Assembly (NCBI GenBank): GCA_963843465.1
Contig: CAWJKP010000001.1
Span: 1,984,001 to 2,048,000, forward strand
DNA: 64,000 nucleotides
Source of the DNA: CAWJKP01 sp963843465
Lineage (GTDB): Bacteria > Planctomycetota > Planctomycetia > Pirellulales > Thermoguttaceae
Reading direction: 5' to 3'
Shown here: positions 1-8,555 of the stretch, in pieces
Layout of the letters: every line of letters begins with the position of its first letter
Numbering within the stretch: position 1 is the first letter of the stretch
Translations under genes and position numbers: made by a program
The notes under the pieces: model-generated
Databases searched by the model: none
Told to the model about the DNA's origin: nothing
The model's input: only the letters and a program-made list of their open reading frames with translations

Positions 1-1640
1 GCATCGAAATCCTTGGCCGCGTCGGGCACGAGACGGACGAGTTCGTCGTGAATTGCCTGCGCCTGCAAAGCCGCCTGCTGCGGGTCCATCCACGTATTGA
101 AGTCGATGAGGCCATGGCTGTGCATGCCTTGCGGGCCGTGGCTGTGCGTGACGACTTCACCGTTCTTGACGTAGCGGTCGGCAAACGACCGGGAGGTCAC
201 CACTTGTCTCGTGAGCGGCAACACGGCAGCCGGCAGCCACTTCGCATATTCCGCGCCGTTGAGCAAAATAAGGTCGGCCTGCTGGTATTGCCGGATGTCG
301 CTTTCCTTCGGCCTCCAGAAGGCAGGGTCCTCCTCACGCGGCACCGGGAAGACAATTTCAATCCGCTCACCGGCGATGCGCCGCGTAAAATACTCCAGCG
401 GATAGTTGACGACCGCGACGCGTTTGCGGACGCCGGCCGACGGCGAAACGACCGGCGCGGCGGGCGCGGCGGCGGCCCGCGGTCCCGACAGTCCCAACCA
501 GTGGACCGTCATCCAGGCCAGCAGGGATGCGACGGCGGCGCCCGCCGTCAACACAATCAGGATCTCCGTGGCCTGCAGCCAGAACGCCGTCCACCGCCCG
601 CAGCCGATCTTGAACATCGTCTCCATCTCGCCCCGCCGCAGCCTGAGCGAGAGGAGGACAACCAGCGCCAAGAGCAGCCCCGTTGCGACCCCGACCAGCA
701 GCGACTGGGCGTCGAAGAACCGCTTCACGCGAAAGACCAGGTCGAGCGTCTCGGCGACGACCTGCCGCGGCGCCAACAGTTGCACCGTCGCCTTCGGGTC
801 CTGGTAGCGCCCGCGGAGGATCGCCGCGGACTTCTCGTCGTGCGGCACGACCACGACCGCGCCGACGGGAAACGTCGCCGGGTCGCCGTGTACGTGGAAC
901 GATCCGACGTTCTCGGGCGTCACTTCCTGGTAGGGGAGCAAGGCCGCGCTGGCCGTGACATGGTTGGCGTCGCGCTGGAGCAGCAACCTTGGATCGGCCG
1001 TCGCCGCATCCTGATGGCCGTGCATGATGCCCATGATGAGCCAGACGGTCTTGATATCGACGAACACCGCTCCGTCGTCGGCCGTACCGCTGGCTGCGAG
1101 GACGCCCGTGACGCGCATGTTGATGGGGTACGACCCGGCGAGGTCGAGAATATTTTCCGGGTCGCTCATCAGCGTCTCGCCGGGCCGTAGCCCGAGCGTC
1201 CCGGCCGCCGTCGCGCCGAGCACGCAATCACCGAGCCGGGTCAGGCCGGCGCCGTCGGCCACGTGCAGGCCGCGGAAATCGAAATACTCCAAGGACGTGC
1301 CGACGATGGGCAGGCCGCGCGCGGCATACTTGTTGAGGATCGGCAGGCCCAGGGCCAAACCGCTGGCGTTGATCGCATCCAGATCGCACATCGCCAGGTC
1401 GTGTGCGGGCTTGCCGCGAAAATAGAGCGCGTGCAGGACCAGATCGAACCGGCTGCCGGGCGCCCCGGCGATCAAGGGCGTGGCCGCGGCCCGTGCCAGC
1501 AGATCGCGCTGGTAATCGCGGACCAGCAGGTTCACGGCCAGCGGCAGAAACACTGCCACGGCGACGCTGAAGACGAGGATCGCGGTCTTGATCTTGTTGA
1601 ACCGCAGATAATGCAGCGTCAACAGCAGGACGGATTTCAT
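1..1640 (-). CDS. ABC transporter permease (FtsX/MacB type) fused to a ZnuA-like metal-binding domain, partial
   Basis: The reading frame is open from an ATG at 1640 to the window edge, about 546 codons, so the 3' end is missing. The N-terminal part has a hydrophobic segment followed by a MacB/FtsX-like extracytoplasmic domain and further membrane segments (roughly residues 280-390). From about residue 410 it becomes a periplasmic metal-binding domain of the ZnuA/TroA type: 'DLILLNGAEYAKWL', then a His-rich stretch 'VTHSHGPQGMHSHG' and 'DFNTWMDPQQAA', the usual metal-ligand region. Its ATG overlaps the stop of the upstream ATPase gene by four bases (ATGA), so the two form one operon. The likely role is ATP-driven export or handling of a divalent metal or metal-bound substrate. 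The fusion is unusual because ZnuA proteins normally stand alone and serve ABC importers. Confidence 0.8.
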   Translation of the reverse strand, partial: MKSVLLLTLHYLRFNKIKTAILVFSVAVAVFLPLAVNLLVRDYQRDLLARAAATPLIAGAPGSRFDLVLHALYFRGKPAHDLAMCDLDAINASGLALGLPILNKYAARGLPIVGTSLEYFDFRGLHVADGAGLTRLGDCVLGATAAGTLGLRPGETLMSDPENILDLAGSYPINMRVTGVLAASGTADDGAVFVDIKTVWLIMGIMHGHQDAATADPRLLLQRDANHVTASAALLPYQEVTPENVGSFHVHGDPATFPVGAVVVVPHDEKSAAILRGRYQDPKATVQLLAPRQVVAETLDLVFRVKRFFDAQSLLVGVATGLLLALVVLLSLRLRRGEMETMFKIGCGRWTAFWLQATEILIVLTAGAAVASLLAWMTVHWLGLSGPRAAAAPAAPVVSPSAGVRKRVAVVNYPLEYFTRRIAGERIEIVFPVPREEDPAFWRPKESDIRQYQQADLILLNGAEYAKWLPAAVLPLTRQVVTSRSFADRYVKNGEVVTHSHGPQGMHSHGLIDFNTWMDPQQAALQAQAIHDELVRLVPDAAKDFD

Positions 1641-2305
1641 CGCGCCCCTCCCGCCGCGAAGTCGCGGCAATTGATGACCCGCGGAAAACGCGCGGCGATC
1701 TCCATGTCGTGGGTCACCATCAGCAGCGTGCCGCCGGTGCGGTCGAGCTGCCCGAACAGCAGATCGACGACCTGGTGCTTGGCCGTGGGATCGAGATTGC
1801 CGGTGGGCTCGTCGGCCAGCAACAGGGGCGGGTCGGGCAGCAGGGCGCGGCAGATGGCGACACGCTGCTTCTCGCCGTGTGACAGGCGGTGCGGAAAGTA
1901 CCGCAGCCGGTGCGCTAGTCCGGTCTCGGCGGCGAGCTGTGCGGCGCGGCGCGGCACGTCCGGCGTAAGGGGCAAAGCCGCATTGAGCCGGTACGGCAGG
2001 AGAATGTTCTCCAGCACGTCAAGGTAGCTGACCAGCTCGAAGCTTTGAAACACCAGTCCCACGCAGGCCACGCGGAACGCCCGGCGGCGGGCGTCGCCCA
2101 GCGCACTTACCGTCTGGTCCCGGACGCGGATCGTGCCTCGTGCCGGCGTCAAGATGCCGGCGATCAAGTGCAACAAGGTGGTCTTGCCGGAGCCGCTGGG
2201 ACCGACGATCGCCACGCGCTCGCCGTCGGAAACGTTCAAGGAAGGGACCGCCAGCCGGAAATCCGACTGCGGAAACTGAAAATCAAGATCGTTGACGGCG
2301 ATCAC
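1637..2305 (-). CDS. ABC transporter ATP-binding protein (MacB/LolD type)
   Basis: This 222-residue nucleotide-binding subunit has Walker A 'GPSGSGKTTLLHL' near residue 35, the ABC signature 'LSHGEKQRVAICRAL' near residue 140 and Walker B 'LLLADEPTGNLDP' just after, followed by the H-loop 'VTHDME'. This is the standard MacB/LolD family architecture and length. The start is GTG, three bases after the stop of the upstream secreted-protein gene. The stop overlaps the ATG of the permease-ZnuA fusion. The tight spacing implies co-transcription and that this ATPase energises the fusion permease. The exact substrate cannot be read from the ATPase. Confidence 0.92.
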   Translation of the reverse strand: MIAVNDLDFQFPQSDFRLAVPSLNVSDGERVAIVGPSGSGKTTLLHLIAGILTPARGTIRVRDQTVSALGDARRRAFRVACVGLVFQSFELVSYLDVLENILLPYRLNAALPLTPDVPRRAAQLAAETGLAHRLRYFPHRLSHGEKQRVAICRALLPDPPLLLADEPTGNLDPTAKHQVVDLLFGQLDRTGGTLLMVTHDMEIAARFPRVINCRDFAAGGAR

Positions 2306-2308
2306 GGT

Positions 2309-3889
2309 TCAGAGTTTCCTCAATGAGATTGCGTTGCGAACCTGGCTCTGCCGCACCACTCTCATGGAGACGATTTTCCACGCGCCGCCCTGCGAGGTAA
2401 TGCCGAGGTCGGCCGTGTATTCATTGACCCGCGTGTGGATGTGTCCCCAATGTTCGATGGTGCCCGCGACTTGCCAGGTGACGCGCTCCACAAAACCGCC
2501 CTGGGCCTGGCCCGCGGCCGGTTCCGACCTGGTGACTTTGACCTCCCGGACGCGGGCGACCGCCCCGCCCTGTTCCTGCATGACGAGGCCCTGCTTGATC
2601 TTCAGGTACAGGTCGGTCAGCAGGTCGCCGGCAACGCTCTGGGCCAGGGCGTCGTAGATATCGGATTCGCTGCGATAGTCGAAGCCGCGATAGATGTTGC
2701 GCAACAGCGTCTCGGCAAGGGCGGCGCGGGCCGCGTCGTCGGCAGCGCTTTGCCCGGCGGGGACGGAGCCGATCTTCGGCAGCGGCGCGGCGCCGGGGCT
2801 GTCCCACGCCAGCGTCGGCTGTTCCGGGGTGAACGAGAAGCGGGATCCCTTGTCGTAGGCGAAGACGACGGCGCGAACTGCCGGGGCCTTGTCGCTGAAG
2901 AGCGTCCACTTCAGCTCGACGTGACGCGGCGCGCCCTTGGTCGAATAAGTCAGGATCGCGCCGACCCGCGCCGTTGCGGCAGCAAGACGCCTCGCTTCGG
3001 GACGTGCGGCAAGGTCTTTGAAATCGATACCGCAAAAGTCGAATCGGCCAAGCTTGGGTCTCACGGCCATGCCGTCGATCTTCAGCTCGCAGTGCGTGGT
3101 GAAGAAGGTTTCCAGCGGGACGCGCGCGGCGGTCTGTTCGGCGATTTCGAGAACGTCCCTGTTGTTTCGCGGGACGGCTTGCCAGGTTTCCAGGGTCGCT
3201 AGCGGCATGAGGATTTCCACTCGGACTTCGTCGTTCTGGATATAGACGAACGCCTCGGCGGCGTCGAGTGCGGCAGGTTTCGCCGGCGCGGAGCGCTCTC
3301 CCGCCGCCGATGCGCCGGGCCCGGGCGTTTGGGACCAATCGAAGCTGACGTGTTCGGCCCGCTCACCCTCCGGGACCGGGATCAGCGTGCCGGTTGTCAC
3401 CCCCTCGCGGAACACGGTCATCTGCATGACCACCGGCATGGCGACCGCGCCGGTATTGAAATGCTGTCGAAAGCCTAGCCGGGCCGGCGGCCTGGCCAAC
3501 GGATATTCGAGATGATAAACGGCCGTCTTCAACATCAGGTCCTCCAGCGGTATGCCGGCGCTGGGCACGGCGAACAATTCCACCTTGGTAACTTTGCCGG
3601 CCAATCTCCGCCCGTTGGAATCGTCAAGGATCAAGCCGTCGAGCAGGAACTTCTTGTGCGCTTCCGCGCCTTTCACAATGACGGCTTCCTCGATGCGGTC
3701 GGCGATGATCAGGGTCATGCCGGCCGAGAGCAGGATGTCCTCCGGCCGCACTTTGATCGTGAGTTCAACCCTGTCGCGATGGACCAGCGCCTCGCCCTCC
3801 ACCGTCGATATGGAGTGCGCCAGCGCCAGCGCAGCAGGGGCGAGCCACCACAGGCCGAAGATCAATCCGATGTGGATGCGTGGGAGCAT
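2309..3889 (-). CDS. Secreted protein of unknown function, first gene of the ABC operon
   Basis: The 526-residue protein starts with a hydrophobic signal sequence ending near 'ALALAHSIST'. The mature part looks like a beta-rich extracellular domain followed, from about residue 400, by an alpha/beta region containing 'RNIYRGFDYRSESDIYDAL' and ending in a short domain with 'KIVSMRVVRQSQVRNA'. I recognise no catalytic motif. Only three bases separate it from the ATPase gene and the ATPase overlaps the permease, so it is probably the periplasmic partner or reporter of the same transport system. The start codon agrees with the signal peptide. The function is inferred from neighbours only. Confidence 0.75.
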   Translation of the reverse strand: MLPRIHIGLIFGLWWLAPAALALAHSISTVEGEALVHRDRVELTIKVRPEDILLSAGMTLIIADRIEEAVIVKGAEAHKKFLLDGLILDDSNGRRLAGKVTKVELFAVPSAGIPLEDLMLKTAVYHLEYPLARPPARLGFRQHFNTGAVAMPVVMQMTVFREGVTTGTLIPVPEGERAEHVSFDWSQTPGPGASAAGERSAPAKPAALDAAEAFVYIQNDEVRVEILMPLATLETWQAVPRNNRDVLEIAEQTAARVPLETFFTTHCELKIDGMAVRPKLGRFDFCGIDFKDLAARPEARRLAAATARVGAILTYSTKGAPRHVELKWTLFSDKAPAVRAVVFAYDKGSRFSFTPEQPTLAWDSPGAAPLPKIGSVPAGQSAADDAARAALAETLLRNIYRGFDYRSESDIYDALAQSVAGDLLTDLYLKIKQGLVMQEQGGAVARVREVKVTRSEPAAGQAQGGFVERVTWQVAGTIEHWGHIHTRVNEYTADLGITSQGGAWKIVSMRVVRQSQVRNAISLRKL

Positions 3890-3936
3890 GACTCAGCGGG
3901 CGCTCGCAAGTAACTTCAACGAATTGACATCCCAAA

Positions 3937-4031
3937 CCTCTGTAGGGAACGCCCTCCGTGGCGTTCCATGTCCCGGGATAGACGGTCTCCGGCAACTCCC
4001 GGAACGCCACGGAGGGCGTTCCCTACAGAGG
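3937..4031. repeat. Intergenic inverted repeat, family A
   Basis: Two perfectly complementary 31-base arms (3937-3967 and 4001-4031) surround a 33-base loop. The arm core reads 'GTAGGGAACGCCCTCCGTGG'. The same arm core recurs at 51718-51803, so this is a dispersed family. It lies between two minus-strand genes and could act as a bidirectional terminator or be a non-autonomous mobile palindrome. No coding potential is seen. Confidence 0.85.
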
Positions 4032-4062
4032 AAAATCGTCCACGTTATTGTTGAGCGCGCCC

Positions 4063-5517
4063 TCAGGCGATCGGCCCGTACTCGAGGCCGGCCAGTTGCG
4101 TGTAGGCTTGCAAGAGCCGCTCATGCCGGCCGAGGAGGAACAACTGGTGGAAGCCCTTGCAGTCGCGGCTGTCGCTCACGTTGTCCATGTGGAACTCGGC
4201 TGAGGTGCGGCATCCGCCCGCGGGAGGCGTGTCGATGTTCGCCACGACGTGGCCCGTGCCCACGAGGATCTTCCTCGGCCCTTGGAAGGTCATCAGCGTG
4301 ATCGCTTCCCCTTCCGGCCAAAGCACCTGCGGCGACACGCCCAACCCCGACTCGCTGTGGCTGCGGAGGATCATGGGCACGGCCGGCTGGTCCGGGCCGC
4401 AGAGTCTGGTGGGCCCGGAGCAGTGGGCGCCCATGAGCGTGTTGTTGACCGTGTTCGGGACGGGATCCTGCTGGAAACCCGGCCGGCCCAGCAGGAGTTG
4501 GCAAAGCCGTTGCCCGATGCCCGCGTTCCAGTCGCACTCGCAGATCCCCGGCGTCAGCTCGTCGTTGAGCTTCAACCAGGCCATGCAGGGCGGGCAAGGG
4601 ATCTTCCGTTCGCCGATCAGCCCCAGGCAATTCAGCGAAATCCCCTGGCAGTTCTCCGCCGCCATGATCCGCTTGGCCACGAAGTAGTTCTTGGCCGAAT
4701 TCAGCACGTCCTGGGCATTGGGCTCGACGATCCTCTTGGCCGTCCGCGTAAATTCCGCGACGAGGGCCTTCATCTCGGCGGTCTCGCCGATCTTGGCCAG
4801 CTCGTCGGTCCAGCGCCGCAGCGGCAGGTGGTGCAGCGTGGTGCCGATGGCGGCGAGCTTCTCGTCGTAGCTCTTCTCGCCGTTGATGATACACAGCCGC
4901 GTGCGCTCCATCTGCGCAATCGTCCACAACATGCGGACGCCGCTGGCCAGCCAACTGTGGTCTTGCGTGGCGGCCACGAAGCACCTGGCCGCTTTGCGGG
5001 TCGTCTGCAGGTGGCCGGTAAACGCGGTGCCCATGGGGCTGAAGACGATCGTGGGAATCTCGCCCCGCTTGGCCAGGAACAGCTCTGCGTGCGGCCAGTA
5101 ATTGGGCGAGAGTCCGCCCACGACCAGGATCACGCCGTCGGGCGGCGACTGCGTGCATTGGGCCGCCAAGGCATTGACGCCGGCCAGGTCCACGACCGGC
5201 TCGGCGTCCACCTGCAGATCGACGCCCAGCTTCTGGGCGGCATCGGCCATGGTCTTCGTGTAGTCGGCTTGCCGGGCCCGGATATCATAGGAAGCGCCGG
5301 GCCATCCCATCCAATACTTTTCGGTCTTGGGACGGAGGAAGACAGCCCGCACGCGCGGCCGGGCCGCCGCCGCCGCCGCGGTGGACACCGCTCCCAAGGC
5401 CGCCGCCGCAACGTTCATCGCCAGGGCCGAGGCCCCAACGGCAGTCATGAACTCGCGGCGATCCAGCGATGCGCAACAGCCGCAATGACAATCAGAATGG
5501 GATTTGGAACTGGACAT
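4063..5517 (-). CDS. Exported FucI/AraA-like sugar isomerase-fold protein
   Basis: The 484-residue protein has a Cys-rich leader, then a Tat-like stretch 'SLDRREFMTAVGASALAMN' and a hydrophobic region, so it is probably exported. The body resembles the L-fucose/L-arabinose isomerase fold: an N-terminal Rossmann-like part ('GVILVVGGLSPNYWP'), a middle 'AENCQGISLNCLGL' segment and a C-terminal barrel with 'GAHCSGPTRL' and 'FHMDNVSDSRDCKGFHQ'. A good ribosome site (AGGAG) lies eight bases before the ATG. Whether it isomerises a sugar is uncertain because I cannot confirm the metal-ligand set. Neighbouring exported glycosidases suggest glycan catabolism. Confidence 0.65.
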   Translation of the reverse strand: MSSSKSHSDCHCGCCASLDRREFMTAVGASALAMNVAAAALGAVSTAAAAAARPRVRAVFLRPKTEKYWMGWPGASYDIRARQADYTKTMADAAQKLGVDLQVDAEPVVDLAGVNALAAQCTQSPPDGVILVVGGLSPNYWPHAELFLAKRGEIPTIVFSPMGTAFTGHLQTTRKAARCFVAATQDHSWLASGVRMLWTIAQMERTRLCIINGEKSYDEKLAAIGTTLHHLPLRRWTDELAKIGETAEMKALVAEFTRTAKRIVEPNAQDVLNSAKNYFVAKRIMAAENCQGISLNCLGLIGERKIPCPPCMAWLKLNDELTPGICECDWNAGIGQRLCQLLLGRPGFQQDPVPNTVNNTLMGAHCSGPTRLCGPDQPAVPMILRSHSESGLGVSPQVLWPEGEAITLMTFQGPRKILVGTGHVVANIDTPPAGGCRTSAEFHMDNVSDSRDCKGFHQLFLLGRHERLLQAYTQLAGLEYGPIA

Positions 5518-5637
5518 GACTCAATCTCCTGGGGATAGGGAAGGAAGGCAAAGCGTCCATCGCCGTCGCCGGCCCCTGTATTTTGCACAACTGCACCGAT
5601 GACGCAACACTTATCCACGGATTTTGCGATTTACAAC

Positions 5638-8379
5638 CTACCTGCCACGGAGGATGAATGAAGCCGGGGAGTAGGCATGCAGGTCGAAAATGAGCCTCCC
5701 GTCTTTGATCGCAGTGGGCGAGCCGGTCTTCTCGCCGCGTAAATCAACCGCTGTAGCGGAAGCGGCTTGGAAACCCGCCGGCAGATTTACCACGAGCTCA
5801 CCGCTGGCGCCGATCTGATCCCAGACCCGTAGCAGCGTCCCCTTGTTGACGAAGTCCGGATCGGCGCCGAAGGCAGTCACGAGCACGCCGGGCCGCGAGA
5901 CGCTTAGACCGGACTGGACCGCTGGCAGCGATCCGCCGCGGCCATCAGTCGCCGCGGCCAGAAGCGGCAAGCGGGCTTCCCAGGCGGGCACAGTCAGGTT
6001 CCTGCCGAGGTCCTCGCCTTGGGTCGGCCAGAGACGCACCCGGCTCGACCAGGATCCGTCCTGCCACTCGGGGAAGTTGGTGTTCCACTCGTTGTTGTAC
6101 AGATTAACGAACACCGACGATTTCTGCGGCTGGAATGTCTGGGAATATCGCCACAATCCCGGCTCCCCAAGACTCACGCAGGGCGAATCAATGGGGCAGA
6201 TCCCCACGCCGCTCTGATCGTCCCCGCGCATGACGAGTCCCGTGCTCAGGCAGAAGTAATCCTGGTTAGCGCCGGGAACGATTTCCTTGGCCGGATCGAT
6301 CGGCCCGCCCAGCCGTCCCAGGGTGTAATGCGGTTGCTTGACCGCCAACGGGAAGCAGAGCCAGCCGCCCTCGGGTGCGGGGTCGGGAGTCTTATCCATC
6401 ACACGCCACTCGATGTCCACCCAGGGCTGCTCGCGGGGCAAGGTGACGACCAGAGCGATGCCTTTGGCCAGGCCGAGGGTGTCCGTCGCCGTCAGCGTGG
6501 CAATATCGGCATGCGCCGCTTTTTCGATTGCGAGGCTCCAGGCCGGCAGGGTCAGCGCCGCATACTTGGTGTCCCCTGGCAGGCCGCCGCGGGCAAAGTT
6601 GTAACCGGCACGGGCGTAGGCACGGGTGAAGTCGGCCATCTGCTGGTTGTTGAAGCGCTCGTGGAGGAACTGGCCCAAGGCGTAAGGGCTGGTGCAATCG
6701 ACCAGTTCGCGTCCCGTCCTCTTCTCGACGAGCGACGCAATGCCGCCGCGGCCCAGATCGAAGGCGACGCGGTAAAACGGCGTCTCGAGCCGCACGTCAG
6801 GCTTACCGGCCTGACTTGAATGTACGTCAGGCCGACCAGGGGTACCTGGTGCCCGAGCCTGACCCGCACGTGCGTCAGGCTGGAAAGCCTGACCTACCGG
6901 ATAGGTCTTGTAACCGCTGGCGGGCACGTCCTCGGCATAAATGAACTTGCCGGGCCGAGCGGGAATCTCGATCATGCCGGAGCGCGGCCAGGGCAGGGCG
7001 TTATAGGCCACGACCCGCGGACCGGCAGTCTTAACCGACCTGGCCAACAGATCCAGCCGGCTGCGAAGCTCGCGATGGACGATCTCGGCCTCCTTGCGGG
7101 CATAGGCCCGCTTAGCGTCGAAGACCTGCTCGTATTTCTTATAAGCGCCTCGATCATAAGCGGCCTTCCATGCCGCGCCGTAAAGGTCGCGCAGAGTGCC
7201 GCTGTTCCACGAGCCCATATTGGGGGCGGCAGGCCCAAAGGTATGCTCGCTGTAGAGGACGCTCTGCTCGTAGGCCTCGGCCAGCGCGGGTGCAAGGTCG
7301 CCGGTGGTCAGCCCCCAGGCGCGGAGTTGGGTGTCCAGCGCCTCGACGGCCGGCTGCAGAGGACGGACCGTGTGGGCCGCCTTCGATTCGATCGGCATCG
7401 AGAGCCAGCCGTGGATCCAGGTGTCGGGCATGTCGGCGCGGACGACCGGCAACTCGGGCTTCTCGGCAAGCACCGCGTGGGCGAAATCGTCGAGTGTGCC
7501 GAAATGGACGCGGATGCCCGGCATGTTCTTCTCGGCATATTGCCGCAGATTTTCCACCTCTGCCAGCGAGGGCGGACCCTGATTGTCGCCGGTCATGATC
7601 ATGGCAAGGTAGTTCTTGGCAGGCCAGTCTTTCGGCGCTGCCATGCGGGAACCATAGTCCGGCGTGTAATTACAGAGGATGCGGGAGCCATCCGGGCCTT
7701 CCCACCAAAATAAATGCGGGAGGCGCAAATGGCCGCTGGCGCCATTGCTGCCGATCTGCAGGAACTTCACTCCGGCATGGGCCAAAACGGTCGGCCACAC
7801 CCAGGAGTGGCAGGGCACGTCGGTCATCTTGGCCGCGATGGGCAGCGGCCGCCCGTACTTGCGGGCGATCGCCGACGAGAACCGCATTCCCCGCACCAGG
7901 TCCTCCAGGTCACTCGATTCCGTGTGCAGACTGAACGGCAGGGCCTGGATCGCGAGCGTCCCTTCCCGCACGGCCTGCTCGATGCGCGGCTTGCGGGCCG
8001 GCTCTTGTTTCGGCCCGAGGATGTGTGCCGCCGGCCAACCCGGAATGATCCAGGCAAAACGTTTTTCCGGCGGCAATTGCCGCTCTTGACCGATGATCCC
8101 CAGCGCACTGTCCATCATCTTCACGCGGTACTTCCGCAGGACGCCTTCGATCGTATCGGTATAGCCGATATCAAAATGCGTCTTGAAGGCGACCCACACG
8201 TCCGTGACCTTGGGCGGCGACACGCTATCCGACTTGGATGGTCCGGGGATGGTCTTGACCTTCCCGGCCGGATTGGCCGCATTGACCTGTTCGCTCTTGA
8301 CGATGACCGCGGCGCGGATGGCTGATTCCGAAATCAGGATCAACAAGGCGCCGACCAGCGGCAAGTATCTCCGATTCAT
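5638..8379 (-). CDS. Exported GH38-like (DUF5054-type) glycoside hydrolase
   Basis: The 913-residue protein has an N-terminal signal peptide. Near residue 65 the segment 'WVAFKTHFDIGYTDTIEG' is typical of the N-terminal GH38/alpha-mannosidase-like catalytic domain, followed by 'FAWIIPGWPAAHIL'. The middle and C-terminal parts match the large beta-sandwich of such enzymes. It probably cleaves alpha-linked sugars outside the cytoplasm. Around residues 494-528 the protein carries an odd stretch containing 'VGQAFQPDARAGQ', encoded by a palindromic repeat (6794-6898) that keeps the frame. The gene is in the same orientation as the isomerase-like gene downstream, with about 120 bases between them. 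Confidence 0.75.
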   Translation of the reverse strand: MNRRYLPLVGALLILISESAIRAAVIVKSEQVNAANPAGKVKTIPGPSKSDSVSPPKVTDVWVAFKTHFDIGYTDTIEGVLRKYRVKMMDSALGIIGQERQLPPEKRFAWIIPGWPAAHILGPKQEPARKPRIEQAVREGTLAIQALPFSLHTESSDLEDLVRGMRFSSAIARKYGRPLPIAAKMTDVPCHSWVWPTVLAHAGVKFLQIGSNGASGHLRLPHLFWWEGPDGSRILCNYTPDYGSRMAAPKDWPAKNYLAMIMTGDNQGPPSLAEVENLRQYAEKNMPGIRVHFGTLDDFAHAVLAEKPELPVVRADMPDTWIHGWLSMPIESKAAHTVRPLQPAVEALDTQLRAWGLTTGDLAPALAEAYEQSVLYSEHTFGPAAPNMGSWNSGTLRDLYGAAWKAAYDRGAYKKYEQVFDAKRAYARKEAEIVHRELRSRLDLLARSVKTAGPRVVAYNALPWPRSGMIEIPARPGKFIYAEDVPASGYKTYPVGQAFQPDARAGQARAPGTPGRPDVHSSQAGKPDVRLETPFYRVAFDLGRGGIASLVEKRTGRELVDCTSPYALGQFLHERFNNQQMADFTRAYARAGYNFARGGLPGDTKYAALTLPAWSLAIEKAAHADIATLTATDTLGLAKGIALVVTLPREQPWVDIEWRVMDKTPDPAPEGGWLCFPLAVKQPHYTLGRLGGPIDPAKEIVPGANQDYFCLSTGLVMRGDDQSGVGICPIDSPCVSLGEPGLWRYSQTFQPQKSSVFVNLYNNEWNTNFPEWQDGSWSSRVRLWPTQGEDLGRNLTVPAWEARLPLLAAATDGRGGSLPAVQSGLSVSRPGVLVTAFGADPDFVNKGTLLRVWDQIGASGELVVNLPAGFQAASATAVDLRGEKTGSPTAIKDGRLIFDLHAYSPASFILRGR
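6794..6898. repeat. Palindromic repeat inserted in frame within a coding sequence
   Basis: About 105 bases contain several copies, in both orientations, of the short unit CGTCAGGC/GCCTGAC, giving nested hairpins. It lies inside the GH38-like gene and is translated as a Gly/Pro/Asp-rich linker without a stop. Base composition and symmetry differ from the flanking coding sequence, which marks it as an inserted repeat rather than ancestral protein. Confidence 0.75.
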
Positions 8380-8555
8380 GGCGAGTGCTCCTCGATGGCA
8401 GGAAGAAGATGGGGTGGGAAGGTTTGTGGCGGGATTCGTCGTGGCCGGCAGTACCTCGATTGTAACATTTGCAGTCAGCGCGTGCAGTCAAAATACGCAG
8501 CCGAAACGCAAGTGCCGATATGGATCAAGGTTCGGTACAGCCCAGTGGTTTACGG

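Noticed and set aside
48..1190. 380-codon plus-strand frame opposite the permease-ZnuA gene
   Set aside because: The minus-strand frame has clear transporter and metal-binding motifs and operon overlap; the plus-strand translation is Arg/Asp-rich without any family resemblance.
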